From Acholeplasmataceae bacterium (GTDB taxonomy: Bacteria > Bacillota_I > Bacilli_A > Acholeplasmatales > Acholeplasmataceae): 64,000 nucleotides of DNA. The translations under genes and the position numbers were made by a program. The stretch's first letter is position 1; every line of letters starts with the position of its first letter. The stretch spans positions 99,692-163,691 of the forward strand of contig JAUVXD010000003.1 in the NCBI GenBank assembly GCA_030603805.1, in the 5' to 3' direction. Below the pieces are notes generated by a model. That model saw only the letters and a program-made list of their open reading frames with translations. It ran no database searches and had not been told where the DNA came from. Shown here one piece after another: positions 36,850-44,483 of the stretch.

Positions 36850-38355
36850 ATGATTAAATATACAGATTTGACAGCAGGCACTTCAATGTTATCGCCATCT
36901 GTTTTGCATAAGAGTGAATTAGGTAAAGCGATGCATTTTCCTCTTTCTAATTTGCTAAGCAGGAGATTAGATAAATCTGATAATGGTTTTGATGTTGGAA
37001 CAGCAAGTTATATGACAAAATCAAATTATTACTTTATTAAAGCTAAGGCACTGCAACCGGATAAATTCATTCCAATCCTTGATGGCGAGGGGGCAGTTCC
37101 TATGAATATGAAGGCATTCATCGATTATAAATTGCGCGCTGGAGACCTTCTGATATCAAAAGATTCCAATGTCGGTGAATGCGTTTTAGTCCCAGAGGAT
37201 TTAAATAATTACATGCCCTGCGGGGCTTTATATAGACTACCAATTGATAAGAATAAATTATATGTTTTTGCATATTTAAAAAGTAAAATGTTTAAAAAGC
37301 AACTCGATGCACTAGTTCCAAAAGGTGCGACGATTAGGCATGCAGGAACAAAATTTTTACATTGTTTAGTTCCCTTTCCTACATTTAATAAGGATTTGAA
37401 AATAAAGATTGTAGAAGAACTTGTTCAAATGATTGTTTCAAAAGAGAAAAAAATCCAACAAAATCACTTGAAAATTAAAGAAATAATACTTGATGAATTG
37501 GTTAGAAATGGAGCAAATCCATTTGATGTTGAGTTTTCAAAAACTCATTTTAAAGAGTTGATTGAGGCTAACAGAATTGATGCATCATATTATAGCAGAA
37601 AAGCAAAGTATCAAAAAGCACTCATTCGAGAGTATGAATTTGGTTTTAATACACTAGATCAGCTTGGTTATAAGATGAAACGTGGTCAGAATTTGCAGGT
37701 CACCAATATTGGAAAAAGTGTTTATTCAAATCATGCAAAACCCAATTTTTACACAGTAATAAAACCCACAAATTTTACGGATTATGGAACTGTTGCAGAC
37801 TATGAATATTTGGGTAATAAGAACGATTTGCAAACCTTAAGAGATGGAGATATTGTGTTTTCTGCTGAAGGAACAGTAGGAAAATGTGTGCTATTCACAA
37901 ACACTGGAGAAAAATGGATCACGAATATTCATGGTATAGTACTGTCACCAAACCATTCTAACATTTCCTTATCAGCATATGTTTCATGCATTTTAAGATT
38001 TTACAAAGATTGGGGATTTTACGATCATTTTACTGTAGGTGGACAAGGTGGAAGTCTTGGAAAAAATTACTGGGAAGATATCTTAATACCAAAATTTCCA
38101 GATAGTATTGTAGAAGAAATTATTCAGTTATACCACTCTAATCACAAAGCTAAAATAAATAGTGAAAATATACTCAATGATGATGAAGCTTGGAATTCTA
38201 GTGTGGGTATATTAGAGTTGGACTATTCAATTAAAAGATTAAAAAATCTATTGGAAAATACACTTCAAAAGATTTCTAATGATGATGATTTTGATGTTGC
38301 AGAAGTTTATTCCAAAATTCAGGAACACTACAATTTGTATCATAATCAAAAATAG
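36850..38355 (+). CDS. Restriction-modification specificity subunit (HsdS-like)
   Basis: 501 residues with two target-recognition domains (about 20-180 and 265-430) separated and followed by coiled-coil spacers (about 185-215 and 455-500), the usual S-subunit design. YVFAYLKSKMFKKQLDALVPKGATIRHAG in TRD1 and the VGGQGGSLGKNYWEDI segment in TRD2 are typical. It reads a bipartite DNA sequence for the upstream enzyme, 11 nt away. The recognised sequence cannot be deduced. Confidence 0.88.
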   Translation: MIKYTDLTAGTSMLSPSVLHKSELGKAMHFPLSNLLSRRLDKSDNGFDVGTASYMTKSNYYFIKAKALQPDKFIPILDGEGAVPMNMKAFIDYKLRAGDLLISKDSNVGECVLVPEDLNNYMPCGALYRLPIDKNKLYVFAYLKSKMFKKQLDALVPKGATIRHAGTKFLHCLVPFPTFNKDLKIKIVEELVQMIVSKEKKIQQNHLKIKEIILDELVRNGANPFDVEFSKTHFKELIEANRIDASYYSRKAKYQKALIREYEFGFNTLDQLGYKMKRGQNLQVTNIGKSVYSNHAKPNFYTVIKPTNFTDYGTVADYEYLGNKNDLQTLRDGDIVFSAEGTVGKCVLFTNTGEKWITNIHGIVLSPNHSNISLSAYVSCILRFYKDWGFYDHFTVGGQGGSLGKNYWEDILIPKFPDSIVEEIIQLYHSNHKAKINSENILNDDEAWNSSVGILELDYSIKRLKNLLENTLQKISNDDDFDVAEVYSKIQEHYNLYHNQK

Positions 38356-38398
38356 TATTTATTAATTATATCTGGAAAGTATTCAATGAGGTATGAGG

Positions 38399-39418
38399 AT
38401 GGAAATATTCAAGTTTAAAAAGATAAACGCAAATGTATATCGATGTTCTCAGCCGTATATTACGAAAAATAAAGACACATATGTATCAATAGACCCATAT
38501 ATTACTGAAGATAAATCACAAAAAGAAATTGAGAAGAGATACTTTGTGGGAATAACCATTGTTGAGCTGCAACAAGGTGTTGATGGATCGTTCAAGCCGA
38601 AGTTAGTGCAGAGACTATCTCAGAAAAAATTTCCTTTTCACACTGATTTATTAAGAGAAATTGTCAATATTGAATCTGGTATAATGGAACGTATTACTAA
38701 AAGAACTTTTGAAGAAATCTCATTCGAGTGTTTTGATTTTGAGTATGATTCATCAAAAACTTACATTAGGATTGGAAATATGAATTCCAGATTGAAACAG
38801 TATTTAGAAGTCTTCGAAACTCTAGAACTAGATGAAGATTTGGTTTTTGGAACTGAGCTAAAAACAAGGCACAAACTACTTGAGAAGTTTAAATCCGAAC
38901 TGTTAACATCCTTTTCAGGTAATGAGCACAATATTGAACGAGTTTTAAAGAAATATAGAAGATTTTTACCACTAATTATGCCAGGAACCAATGGAACTGC
39001 AGAATTTCAGTTTATCATTGATGTTGAGGGGTACCCAACCAATAGAGCTGATATAATGCTAAATGATACATTTAATTTTTCAAATGTTGTTGAATTAAAA
39101 CGAGAAGATGTTAAACTTTTTAAGAAAAACACTTATCGCAACAATACATGTGAATTAACAGATGAGTTCTCAAATTCGATTCAGCAAACAAACATGCAAA
39201 GAAATATGATATCTGCTGCAGAAAAAAATCCAGAAAAAGTATTTGTGAAGTCATTTTTATTAATTGGGAATTTAACTAAAGAAGTTCAAAATCACAAACT
39301 TGATGAAAAACTTATTAGGTTGAATTTCAATGTAGTAAAGTATAACAACAAGGACTGCGAAATTATCACTTATGATCAAATAGTCGATAAAATCGATTTG
39401 CTCTTATCCAAAAAATAG
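38399..39418 (+). CDS. Shedu-like (DUF4263-type) nuclease
   Basis: 339 residues from ATG 38399 (GAGGT 6 nt upstream; ATG 38393 abuts that site). The C-terminal half carries a PD-(D/E)XK core: D218 in NRADIML, E232-L-K234 in VVELKRED and a following helix with SNSIQQTNMQ, the pattern of Shedu immune nucleases. The N-terminal 190 residues are not recognised and may be the sensing part. It lies 43 nt after the S gene under the same promoter, so it seems part of the defence cassette. The Shedu call rests on the motif only. Confidence 0.72.
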   Translation: MEIFKFKKINANVYRCSQPYITKNKDTYVSIDPYITEDKSQKEIEKRYFVGITIVELQQGVDGSFKPKLVQRLSQKKFPFHTDLLREIVNIESGIMERITKRTFEEISFECFDFEYDSSKTYIRIGNMNSRLKQYLEVFETLELDEDLVFGTELKTRHKLLEKFKSELLTSFSGNEHNIERVLKKYRRFLPLIMPGTNGTAEFQFIIDVEGYPTNRADIMLNDTFNFSNVVELKREDVKLFKKNTYRNNTCELTDEFSNSIQQTNMQRNMISAAEKNPEKVFVKSFLLIGNLTKEVQNHKLDEKLIRLNFNVVKYNNKDCEIITYDQIVDKIDLLLSKK

Positions 39419-39464
39419 TTTATAAAAATTTACCATTTCATTATCATTTCTACCGATAATCCTT

Positions 39465-39542
39465 GTGAACAGTAATGCCAACTATAAGGCAAGGTATAAA
39501 CAAGTATTGTTCAAGTGGTTGTCAAGTATGTTTCAAGTACTA
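39465..39542 (+). repeat. Array 2: seven 11-bp iterons
   Basis: Units start at 39465 (12 bp), 39477, 39488, 39499, 39510, 39521 and 39532. The last four all carry CAAGT at positions 3-7; earlier units read GAACA, CAACT and CAAGG. Same unit number, same 12-bp first unit and same 27-bp entry sequence as array 1, yet the other units differ in sequence, which suggests selection on the motif and phase. Confidence 0.88.
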
Positions 39543-39581
39543 TGGCAAAAAACGTTAAAAGGCACGGTTTTGCTTAGATTA

Positions 39582-39628
39582 TTGTGCCGCTGGCATGTAG
39601 ACAAAAATTGACATATTTCATATACTAC
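39582..39628 (+). promoter_or_regulatory. 47-nt module, plus-strand copy (probable rightward promoter)
   Basis: TTGTGCCGCTGGCATGTAG, 24 nt, CTAC. It differs from the minus-strand copy at 29929-29975 by one base in the 19-nt block. A promoter fits inside: -35 TAGACA (39598-39603), 17 bp, -10 TATACT (39621-39626), with the near-palindrome TGCCGCTGGCA directly upstream of the -35 as an activator site. Confidence 0.65.
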
Positions 39629-39655
39629 AATTAGCGTGGAATACTGGCTTTAGAT

Positions 39656-39698
39656 GAAGCCTAGAAGTGAGAGACTCTCAAATACGAGGGTTTCTTTT
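39656..39698 (+). terminator. Leader terminator-like hairpin
   Basis: GAAGCCT pairs with AGGGTTTC (one G-U pair), followed by TTTTCTTTT. It lies between the putative late promoter and the first gene, so transcription may be attenuated or antiterminated. Confidence 0.4.
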
Positions 39699-39782
39699 CT
39701 TTTGCAGAGAAATATGTAGTATTCAACCCTTGGATAACTTCAGTTTTTGATAAATTTACTGAACCCTGAAAGGTTGGAATCG

Positions 39783-40303
39783 ATGTCACAAAGGTACTGG
39801 ATACATATCAGCAATGGGAGGCTGATGGAGTACTTGATGAACGAATAAAAAGTATTCAAGACATGGTTGCTAGGCGGATTATCCAAAAGGATATCGCAAA
39901 AGCCATGAATTTAAGTGAGAACACTTTGATTAAATTAAAGCGTGCTCATCCCAGATTAAATCAAGCATTTATCAATGGTGATGATGAACTTAAGTATAAA
40001 CTCATGGATGCGCTGTTCCAAAGAGCAGTTGGTATGGAGTATGAGGAAATACAAACCATCATAGAAGAAACAACATCGGGGACGAAGAAGAAACTTGTTA
40101 AAACTAAGAAGAAAGCTCTACCCGATTTTAATGCTATCAAATACTTATTAATTATTAAGTTCGGACGTGAATACAACGAACGTAAAGAAGAAATAGACAT
40201 CATGCTTAAACGCATAGAAAAAGGCGAGGAAACTTGGATTAATGAACATAGTGATGAAGAAACCCTCGGAGTTGTTAATATACGAAAACAACCCAAGAAA
40301 TAA
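39783..40303 (+). CDS. Phage helix-turn-helix protein, start apparently frameshifted
   Basis: The main frame has its first ATG at 39863 (146 residues), but the same frame is open from 39770 and reads protein-like text (KVLDTYQQWEADGVLDERIKS) before it. A well-placed ATG at 39783 (AAAGG 9 nt upstream) is in another frame, so one base seems missing just after it, or an unusual start is used. The HTH region is IIQKDIAKAMNLSENTLIKLKR. Resembles small terminase-type or phage DNA-binding proteins; exact role unknown. It overlaps the next gene by 62 nt. Confidence 0.6.
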
Positions 40304-41453
40304 TGATGCTGCAGTTGATGCTGTAGCTAATAGTATCAAAGAGTTTGGATTCAAGGTTCCTATTGTGATCACCAAGGATCTTGTCATTATTGCTGGCCAC
40401 ACTAGGCTCAAAGCAAGCCTTAAACTAGGATTAGCAAGTGTTCCTTGTATTGTTGCTGATGACCTCACAGAAGGGCAAATTAAGGCCTTTCGTTTGGCAG
40501 ATAACAAGACTGCTGAACTCGCTACATGGGATTTTAGTAAACTTGAAGAAGAACTCTCGAATATTGATATTGACATGCTTCAATTTGGTTTTGAAGAATT
40601 AGAGTCAGATGTTCCAGATAATGCAAGTGATGATGATTTTGATCCTTCAGATGAAATCAGTGAGTCTCCTTACTCTGAATTAGGGGATATCTATCTATTA
40701 GGTAACCATAGAGTCATGTGTGGTGATTCAACAAAGAAACTCGATGTTGAAAAACTCCTGGATGGACAAAAGATTGATATGATCTTCACAGATCCACCAT
40801 ATAATGTGGATTATGAAGGTACAGCTGGAAAGATTAAGAATGACAAGATGGAAGACAACAGCTTCTATCTTTTTTTATATTACGCATTTACAAACATGTT
40901 TGAAGCAACTAAACCAGGTGGAGCAATCTATGTATGTCATGCAGATACGGAAGGCATCAATTTTAGAACGGCATTTAAAAACGCTGGTTTCAAACTTGCT
41001 GAATGTTTAGTCTGGGTTAAGAATGCACTCGTTTTGGGTAGACAAGACTATCACTGGAGACATGAGCCAATCCTTTATGGTTGGAAAGAAGGTGCTGCCC
41101 ATTATTTTATTGATGACCGCACACAAGATACTATCTGGGAATATAACAAGCCTAAGCGAAATGATGATCATCCTACCATGAAACCTCTTGAACTCTGTGG
41201 AAGAGCGATTGCGAACTCCTCTAGAGTAAATGAGTATGTCTTAGATTTATTTGGTGGTTCAGGATCAACCATGATCGCATCTGACCAGCTTCAAAGAAGG
41301 TCTTTCCTAATGGAACTGGATGAAAGATTCGTTGATGTCATTGTAAAAAGATATATTCGACATAAAGGATCATCAGATAATTGTTATCTCATCCGAAAAG
41401 GTAAAAAGATATTACTCAGTACAATTGATGATTTTCAAAACTTATCACTATAG
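40242..41453 (+). CDS. ParB-domain DNA methyltransferase (orphan phage methylase)
   Basis: 403 residues. A ParB/sulfiredoxin-like domain (about 8-105, with AGHTRLKASLKLG) is fused to a beta-class amino-methyltransferase in which catalytic TDPPYNVDY (about 185) precedes the AdoMet motif DLFGGSGSTM (about 340). It modifies adenine N6 or cytosine N4. GAGGAAA precedes ATG 40242; ATG 40254 is also possible. There is no restriction partner next to it. It may protect phage DNA, including against the upstream cassette. Confidence 0.9.
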   Translation: MNIVMKKPSELLIYENNPRNNDAAVDAVANSIKEFGFKVPIVITKDLVIIAGHTRLKASLKLGLASVPCIVADDLTEGQIKAFRLADNKTAELATWDFSKLEEELSNIDIDMLQFGFEELESDVPDNASDDDFDPSDEISESPYSELGDIYLLGNHRVMCGDSTKKLDVEKLLDGQKIDMIFTDPPYNVDYEGTAGKIKNDKMEDNSFYLFLYYAFTNMFEATKPGGAIYVCHADTEGINFRTAFKNAGFKLAECLVWVKNALVLGRQDYHWRHEPILYGWKEGAAHYFIDDRTQDTIWEYNKPKRNDDHPTMKPLELCGRAIANSSRVNEYVLDLFGGSGSTMIASDQLQRRSFLMELDERFVDVIVKRYIRHKGSSDNCYLIRKGKKILLSTIDDFQNLSL

Positions 41454-41491
41454 TGAGGATTAAGTATCTAATTGACTTGATATAAAAGGTC

Positions 41492-41508
41492 TTTAGAGTG
41501 ATATATAT
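41492..41508 (+). promoter_or_regulatory. Repeated 17-bp upstream motif, copy 1
   Basis: TTTAGAGTGATATATAT occurs exactly here and at 45986-46002, each time 25-48 nt before a phage gene start. A phage-specific promoter or operator is likely; it does not fit the standard -35/-10 spacing well. Confidence 0.55.
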
Positions 41509-41539
41509 ACATACCAAGAGGTAGAAAGTAGGTCACATA

Positions 41540-41968
41540 ATGGATAAGAAAATCAAGTTATCTGAATGGATTCAAAGATTTAAGTCAGGTGAATTCGATA
41601 AACCTGATACAACGACTCAAATTAAAGCTGGTTGGTTTGATTGGTTTTGTAGAGATTCAAGCCTTGTAAACAAAACCATCAAGATGGGAAACATCATCAA
41701 GCAAATCAAAACTGGCAGAAAAGTAGACCTTGAAACAAGTTATGTGTGGTTCAAGAACAACTGTCCACTCAGTGGTCCACTTCATGATGATTTTAGAATC
41801 GCAGACATCGAAAACAACAATAACTTATTCGTTGTTCAAATCGATTGCGTATGGAACGATACCAAATACACAGTCTTTGAACGATTAGATGGATTTGAAA
41901 AACCTGTACTTCAAACCGATTCATCTAGGGAGCTTGTGAAGTGGTTCAACAAAGGATGGATAAAGTAA
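41540..41968 (+). CDS. Phage protein of unknown function
   Basis: 142 residues, soluble, rich in Lys, Asp and Trp (GWFDWFCRD near residue 32, WFNKGWIK at the end). I do not recognise a domain. It overlaps the next gene in a TAATG junction and lies 86 nt after the methylase, behind the 17-bp repeated motif, so it may start a new transcript. Confidence 0.7.
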   Translation: MDKKIKLSEWIQRFKSGEFDKPDTTTQIKAGWFDWFCRDSSLVNKTIKMGNIIKQIKTGRKVDLETSYVWFKNNCPLSGPLHDDFRIADIENNNNLFVVQIDCVWNDTKYTVFERLDGFEKPVLQTDSSRELVKWFNKGWIK

Positions 41969-42342
41969 TGTTTCAGGAATACAATGCACATCCTAAGGGT
42001 ATCAAAACAACTGACTGTGTGGTAAGAGCCATCAGTACCGCTATGAATAAAGACTATATGGAATGCAGACGAGAACTCAACCAACTCAAGAGAGATTGGA
42101 AATTCACAAGTTATAAAGATACGGGGTTCTTATACAAGTATTTTGAAGGCAAACCAAGATTGATATTTAAAGCTATCAAAGGAGAACCACGGGTTAAGGG
42201 TTCTGATTTCACAGAACTTCATCCAATAGGAACATTCATTCTTAAGATGACAGGTCATGTCACTGTATGTAAAGATGGCAAGATCCTAGATACTTGGGAC
42301 TGTACTTACCGAAGCGTATATACTGCATGGGAAGTTAAATGA
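41968..42342 (+). CDS. Phage protein resembling a papain-fold cysteine peptidase
   Basis: 124 residues from ATG 41968 (TAATG overlap). The order TTDCVVRAIS near residue 15, GHVTVCKDG near 98 and DTWDC near 110 gives a Cys-His-Asp set like small C39/papain-like proteins of Firmicute phages. Catalysis is not certain. It ends against a convergent gene with a shared terminator. Confidence 0.6.
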   Translation: MFQEYNAHPKGIKTTDCVVRAISTAMNKDYMECRRELNQLKRDWKFTSYKDTGFLYKYFEGKPRLIFKAIKGEPRVKGSDFTELHPIGTFILKMTGHVTVCKDGKILDTWDCTYRSVYTAWEVK

Positions 42343-42343
42343 A

Positions 42344-42368
42344 AAGAAGTCCAAAAAGTGGACCTCTT
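42344..42368. terminator. Bidirectional terminator between convergent genes
   Basis: AAGA-A-GTCCA and TGGAC-C-TCTT arms with a 5-nt loop. T-rich sequence follows on both strands (TTTTCATTT on the minus strand). Confidence 0.65.
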
Positions 42369-42372
42369 GTCA

Positions 42373-42600
42373 TTATTTCTTGTCTCTAGGTGGGAACGGA
42401 TCATTACCATGTGAGTCTTTGTTTCTGATTTGTCCCTGCTTGTTGTGAATAACCAGTTCAGATTGCTGATTTTTTGCAATATCACGAGCAATTGTTATTG
42501 CTTCTTTTTGAGTCGGAGTAACAACAGTTGCTTTTTGATTCCCTTCACCTTTAACTTGCCAGCCACCTGGATGTGGTGTCACGTGTTGGTTTTTACCCAT
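42373..42600 (-). CDS. DUF2188-like small protein
   Basis: 75 residues on the strand opposite to its neighbours, with a strong AGGAGGTGATTCA ribosome binding site. HVTPHPGGWQVKGEG near residue 6 and the TQKEAITIARDIAKNQQSELVIH stretch match the DUF2188 pattern, thought to bind nucleic acid. Function unknown. The reversed orientation suggests a moron or lysogenic gene. Confidence 0.82.
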   Translation of the reverse strand: MGKNQHVTPHPGGWQVKGEGNQKATVVTPTQKEAITIARDIAKNQQSELVIHNKQGQIRNKDSHGNDPFPPRDKK

Positions 42601-42673
42601 TGAATCACCTCCTATAAAGTAATTTTACTCTGAATTCATCAATAATCAATTTCGAGATAGAAAGAATAGAAAA

Positions 42674-42970
42674 ATGAAAACTAATTTTATACGCAAAGCA
42701 ACACCAACAGAACTTATACCACAGGATGAGTTCATTATTGAAAAACAGGTTATTATTGATAAAGACTTATTTGAATGCTTCATTAATGATCCACTGAATG
42801 ACTATGATTTCATTAAAGAAAATCAAGAGCACATGTATTGTGACCAGGATGAAGTGTTTCATTGTATTTTTGTTACATCTGATTCACATGACTTTGGTAT
42901 CCTAGTCGAAAGCGAAGGATATCATTATGCCAGATACACTGCATACATACCAAAAGCAGCAATAAAATAG
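42674..42970 (+). CDS. Phage protein of unknown function
   Basis: 98 residues, acidic (many Asp and Glu), with a central CDQDEVFHCIFV stretch and a basic N-terminus. No domain is recognised. It lies divergent from the DUF2188 gene and 66 nt before metK. Confidence 0.6.
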   Translation: MKTNFIRKATPTELIPQDEFIIEKQVIIDKDLFECFINDPLNDYDFIKENQEHMYCDQDEVFHCIFVTSDSHDFGILVESEGYHYARYTAYIPKAAIK

Positions 42971-43036
42971 AACAAGCAAATCAAAGCAAACTAGGGAAGC
43001 TCAATGCTTTCTTTTTCTTGCTAGAAAGAGGACAAC

Positions 43037-44176
43037 ATGAAAATCATAACAAGTGAATCTGTCTTTAGCGGACATCCAGATAAAATATGTGACCAAATCA
43101 GTGATGCAATATTAGATGCGATTCTAGAGCAAGATCAAGATGCAAGAGTAGCAGTAGAAACAGCTATCAAGGATGATTTAGTCGTTATCTTTGGAGAGGT
43201 AACTACAACAGCAAAAGTTCAATACTCAGAAGTTGCAAAACGAGTATTAAAAGAAATTGGATACACAGAGGAGTTTTGTGTATTAGAAAAGATATCCAAA
43301 CAATCTCCAGATATTGCGCAAGGTGTGAATGAAACGCTAGATCATCAACAAGGCGCAGGTGATCAGGGTATGATGTATGGATTCGCATGCAATGAAACTC
43401 CTGAACTCATGCCACTACCAATAGTAGTAGCTCATGAGATTGCTAAAGAAGTAGATACTCTTAGAAAAGCTAAGTACAATCATATCTTTGGTCCGGATGG
43501 CAAATGCCAAGTATCAGTGAGATATATAGATGGACAACCATTCACATACGATACCATTATCGTCTCAGCACAAACAAGACCAGGAGCAAGTCTAACTCTT
43601 GCAAAGGAAATCATTATTGAAGAAGTACTAAAACCATTGATAGGTAAAGATATATCTGGTATCAACATTCTCATCAATCCTACGGGAGCTTTCGTCATTG
43701 GTGGACCATATGGAGACTCGGGTTTAACTGGTAGAAAGATAATTGTTGATACCTATGGTGGATACGCTAAACATGGTGGTGGAGCCTTTTCTGGCAAGGA
43801 TGTAAGCAAGGTTGATCGCAGTGCGAGTTATTATGCCAGATACGTAGCAAAAGCCGTTGTAGCGGCAGAATTGGCCGACACTTGCGAAGTCTGTGTATCC
43901 TATTCCATCGGTGTAGCAAGCCCAGTTGCTGTATCTATTGATACGTTTGGTTCTGGTAAATTATCTGATGATCAACTACTAGAACTAGTGAATCAAAACT
44001 TTGATTTCACTCCTTCTAACATTCAGAAAGAATTAGAATTCGAAAAAGTGAAGTTCCAGGAGTTAGCAGCGTATGGACATATGGGGCGTGAAGATCTACC
44101 AGTTCGCTGGGAGCATGTAGATGCTAAAGCAACAGAACTAAAAGAAGCCTATGAAAAAGCCAAAGATTCTGCATAA
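43037..44176 (+). CDS. metK: S-adenosylmethionine synthetase, phage-borne
   Basis: 379 residues, complete. Motifs: SVFSGHPDKICDQISDAILD at the N-terminus (ATP and methionine binding), GAGDQGMMYG near residue 112 and GGGAFSGKDVSKVDRSA near 248. It makes AdoMet from ATP and methionine. It lies among phage genes, between an orphan methylase and HNH, and overlaps HNH by 26 nt. An auxiliary gene that feeds phage methyltransferases is likely. Confidence 0.95.
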   Translation: MKIITSESVFSGHPDKICDQISDAILDAILEQDQDARVAVETAIKDDLVVIFGEVTTTAKVQYSEVAKRVLKEIGYTEEFCVLEKISKQSPDIAQGVNETLDHQQGAGDQGMMYGFACNETPELMPLPIVVAHEIAKEVDTLRKAKYNHIFGPDGKCQVSVRYIDGQPFTYDTIIVSAQTRPGASLTLAKEIIIEEVLKPLIGKDISGINILINPTGAFVIGGPYGDSGLTGRKIIVDTYGGYAKHGGGAFSGKDVSKVDRSASYYARYVAKAVVAAELADTCEVCVSYSIGVASPVAVSIDTFGSGKLSDDQLLELVNQNFDFTPSNIQKELEFEKVKFQELAAYGHMGREDLPVRWEHVDAKATELKEAYEKAKDSA

Positions 44177-44435
44177 TTTCTATAAGTCACCTGTATGGCT
44201 TGCAACTCGTGAACTCAAGATAGTGACAGTCAATAGCCTTTGTGAACGATGTGGTCAGGTTGGAATCGAAGTGCATCACAAAGAAAGACTGACTGTTGAG
44301 AATGTAAAAGACACATCAATTAGCCTTAATCAAGATAACTTGGAACTGCTTTGTAGAGAATGTCACAATAAGGAACATGGACGGTTCAAGAAAAAAGAAG
44401 TACTCTTTGATGAGAATGGGAATTATATAGGTTAA
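44151..44435 (+). CDS. HNH endonuclease (packaging-associated)
   Basis: 94 residues. CERCGQVGIEVHHKERL and LELLCRECHNKEHGR give the zinc-binding cysteine pairs and HNH core (HH near residue 39, N near 62, H near 71). Small HNH proteins next to terminase genes assist cleavage at cos sites in many phages. The cos-like sequence lies at 45248-45301. Confidence 0.9.
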   Translation: MKKPKILHNFYKSPVWLATRELKIVTVNSLCERCGQVGIEVHHKERLTVENVKDTSISLNQDNLELLCRECHNKEHGRFKKKEVLFDENGNYIG

Positions 44436-44436
44436 A

Positions 44437-44445
44437 TGATATAAT
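44437..44445 (+). promoter_or_regulatory. Extended -10 promoter of the first HEPN-like gene
   Basis: TGATATAAT, an extended -10 consensus 39 nt before the start of the gene at 44484. It suggests independent expression from the prophage, as for a moron. Confidence 0.6.
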
Positions 44446-44483
44446 TATATCAATAATAGATTTATCAATTGAGGAGTGGTGGT

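Larger units (their letters stand above)
39419..39782. other. Gene-free regulatory interval before the packaging region
   Basis: 364 nt without a recognisable gene. It holds iteron array 2 (39465-39542), the plus-strand 47-nt module (39582-39628) and a terminator-like hairpin (GAAGCCT with AGGGTTTC, 39656-39698), then the ribosome binding site AAAGG at 39769-39773. Confidence 0.75.

Noticed and set aside
33112..39542. CRISPR array
   Set aside because: The 11-bp units have no spacer of constant length and no longer conserved repeat, and no cas genes are present.
40148..40576. 142-residue minus-strand reading frame
   Set aside because: Antisense to the methylase gene and its neighbour, no start signals.
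42971..43036. SAM riboswitch before metK
   Set aside because: The leader is only 66 nt with a small AAGC/GCTT hairpin; no room for or likeness to known SAM-sensing folds.
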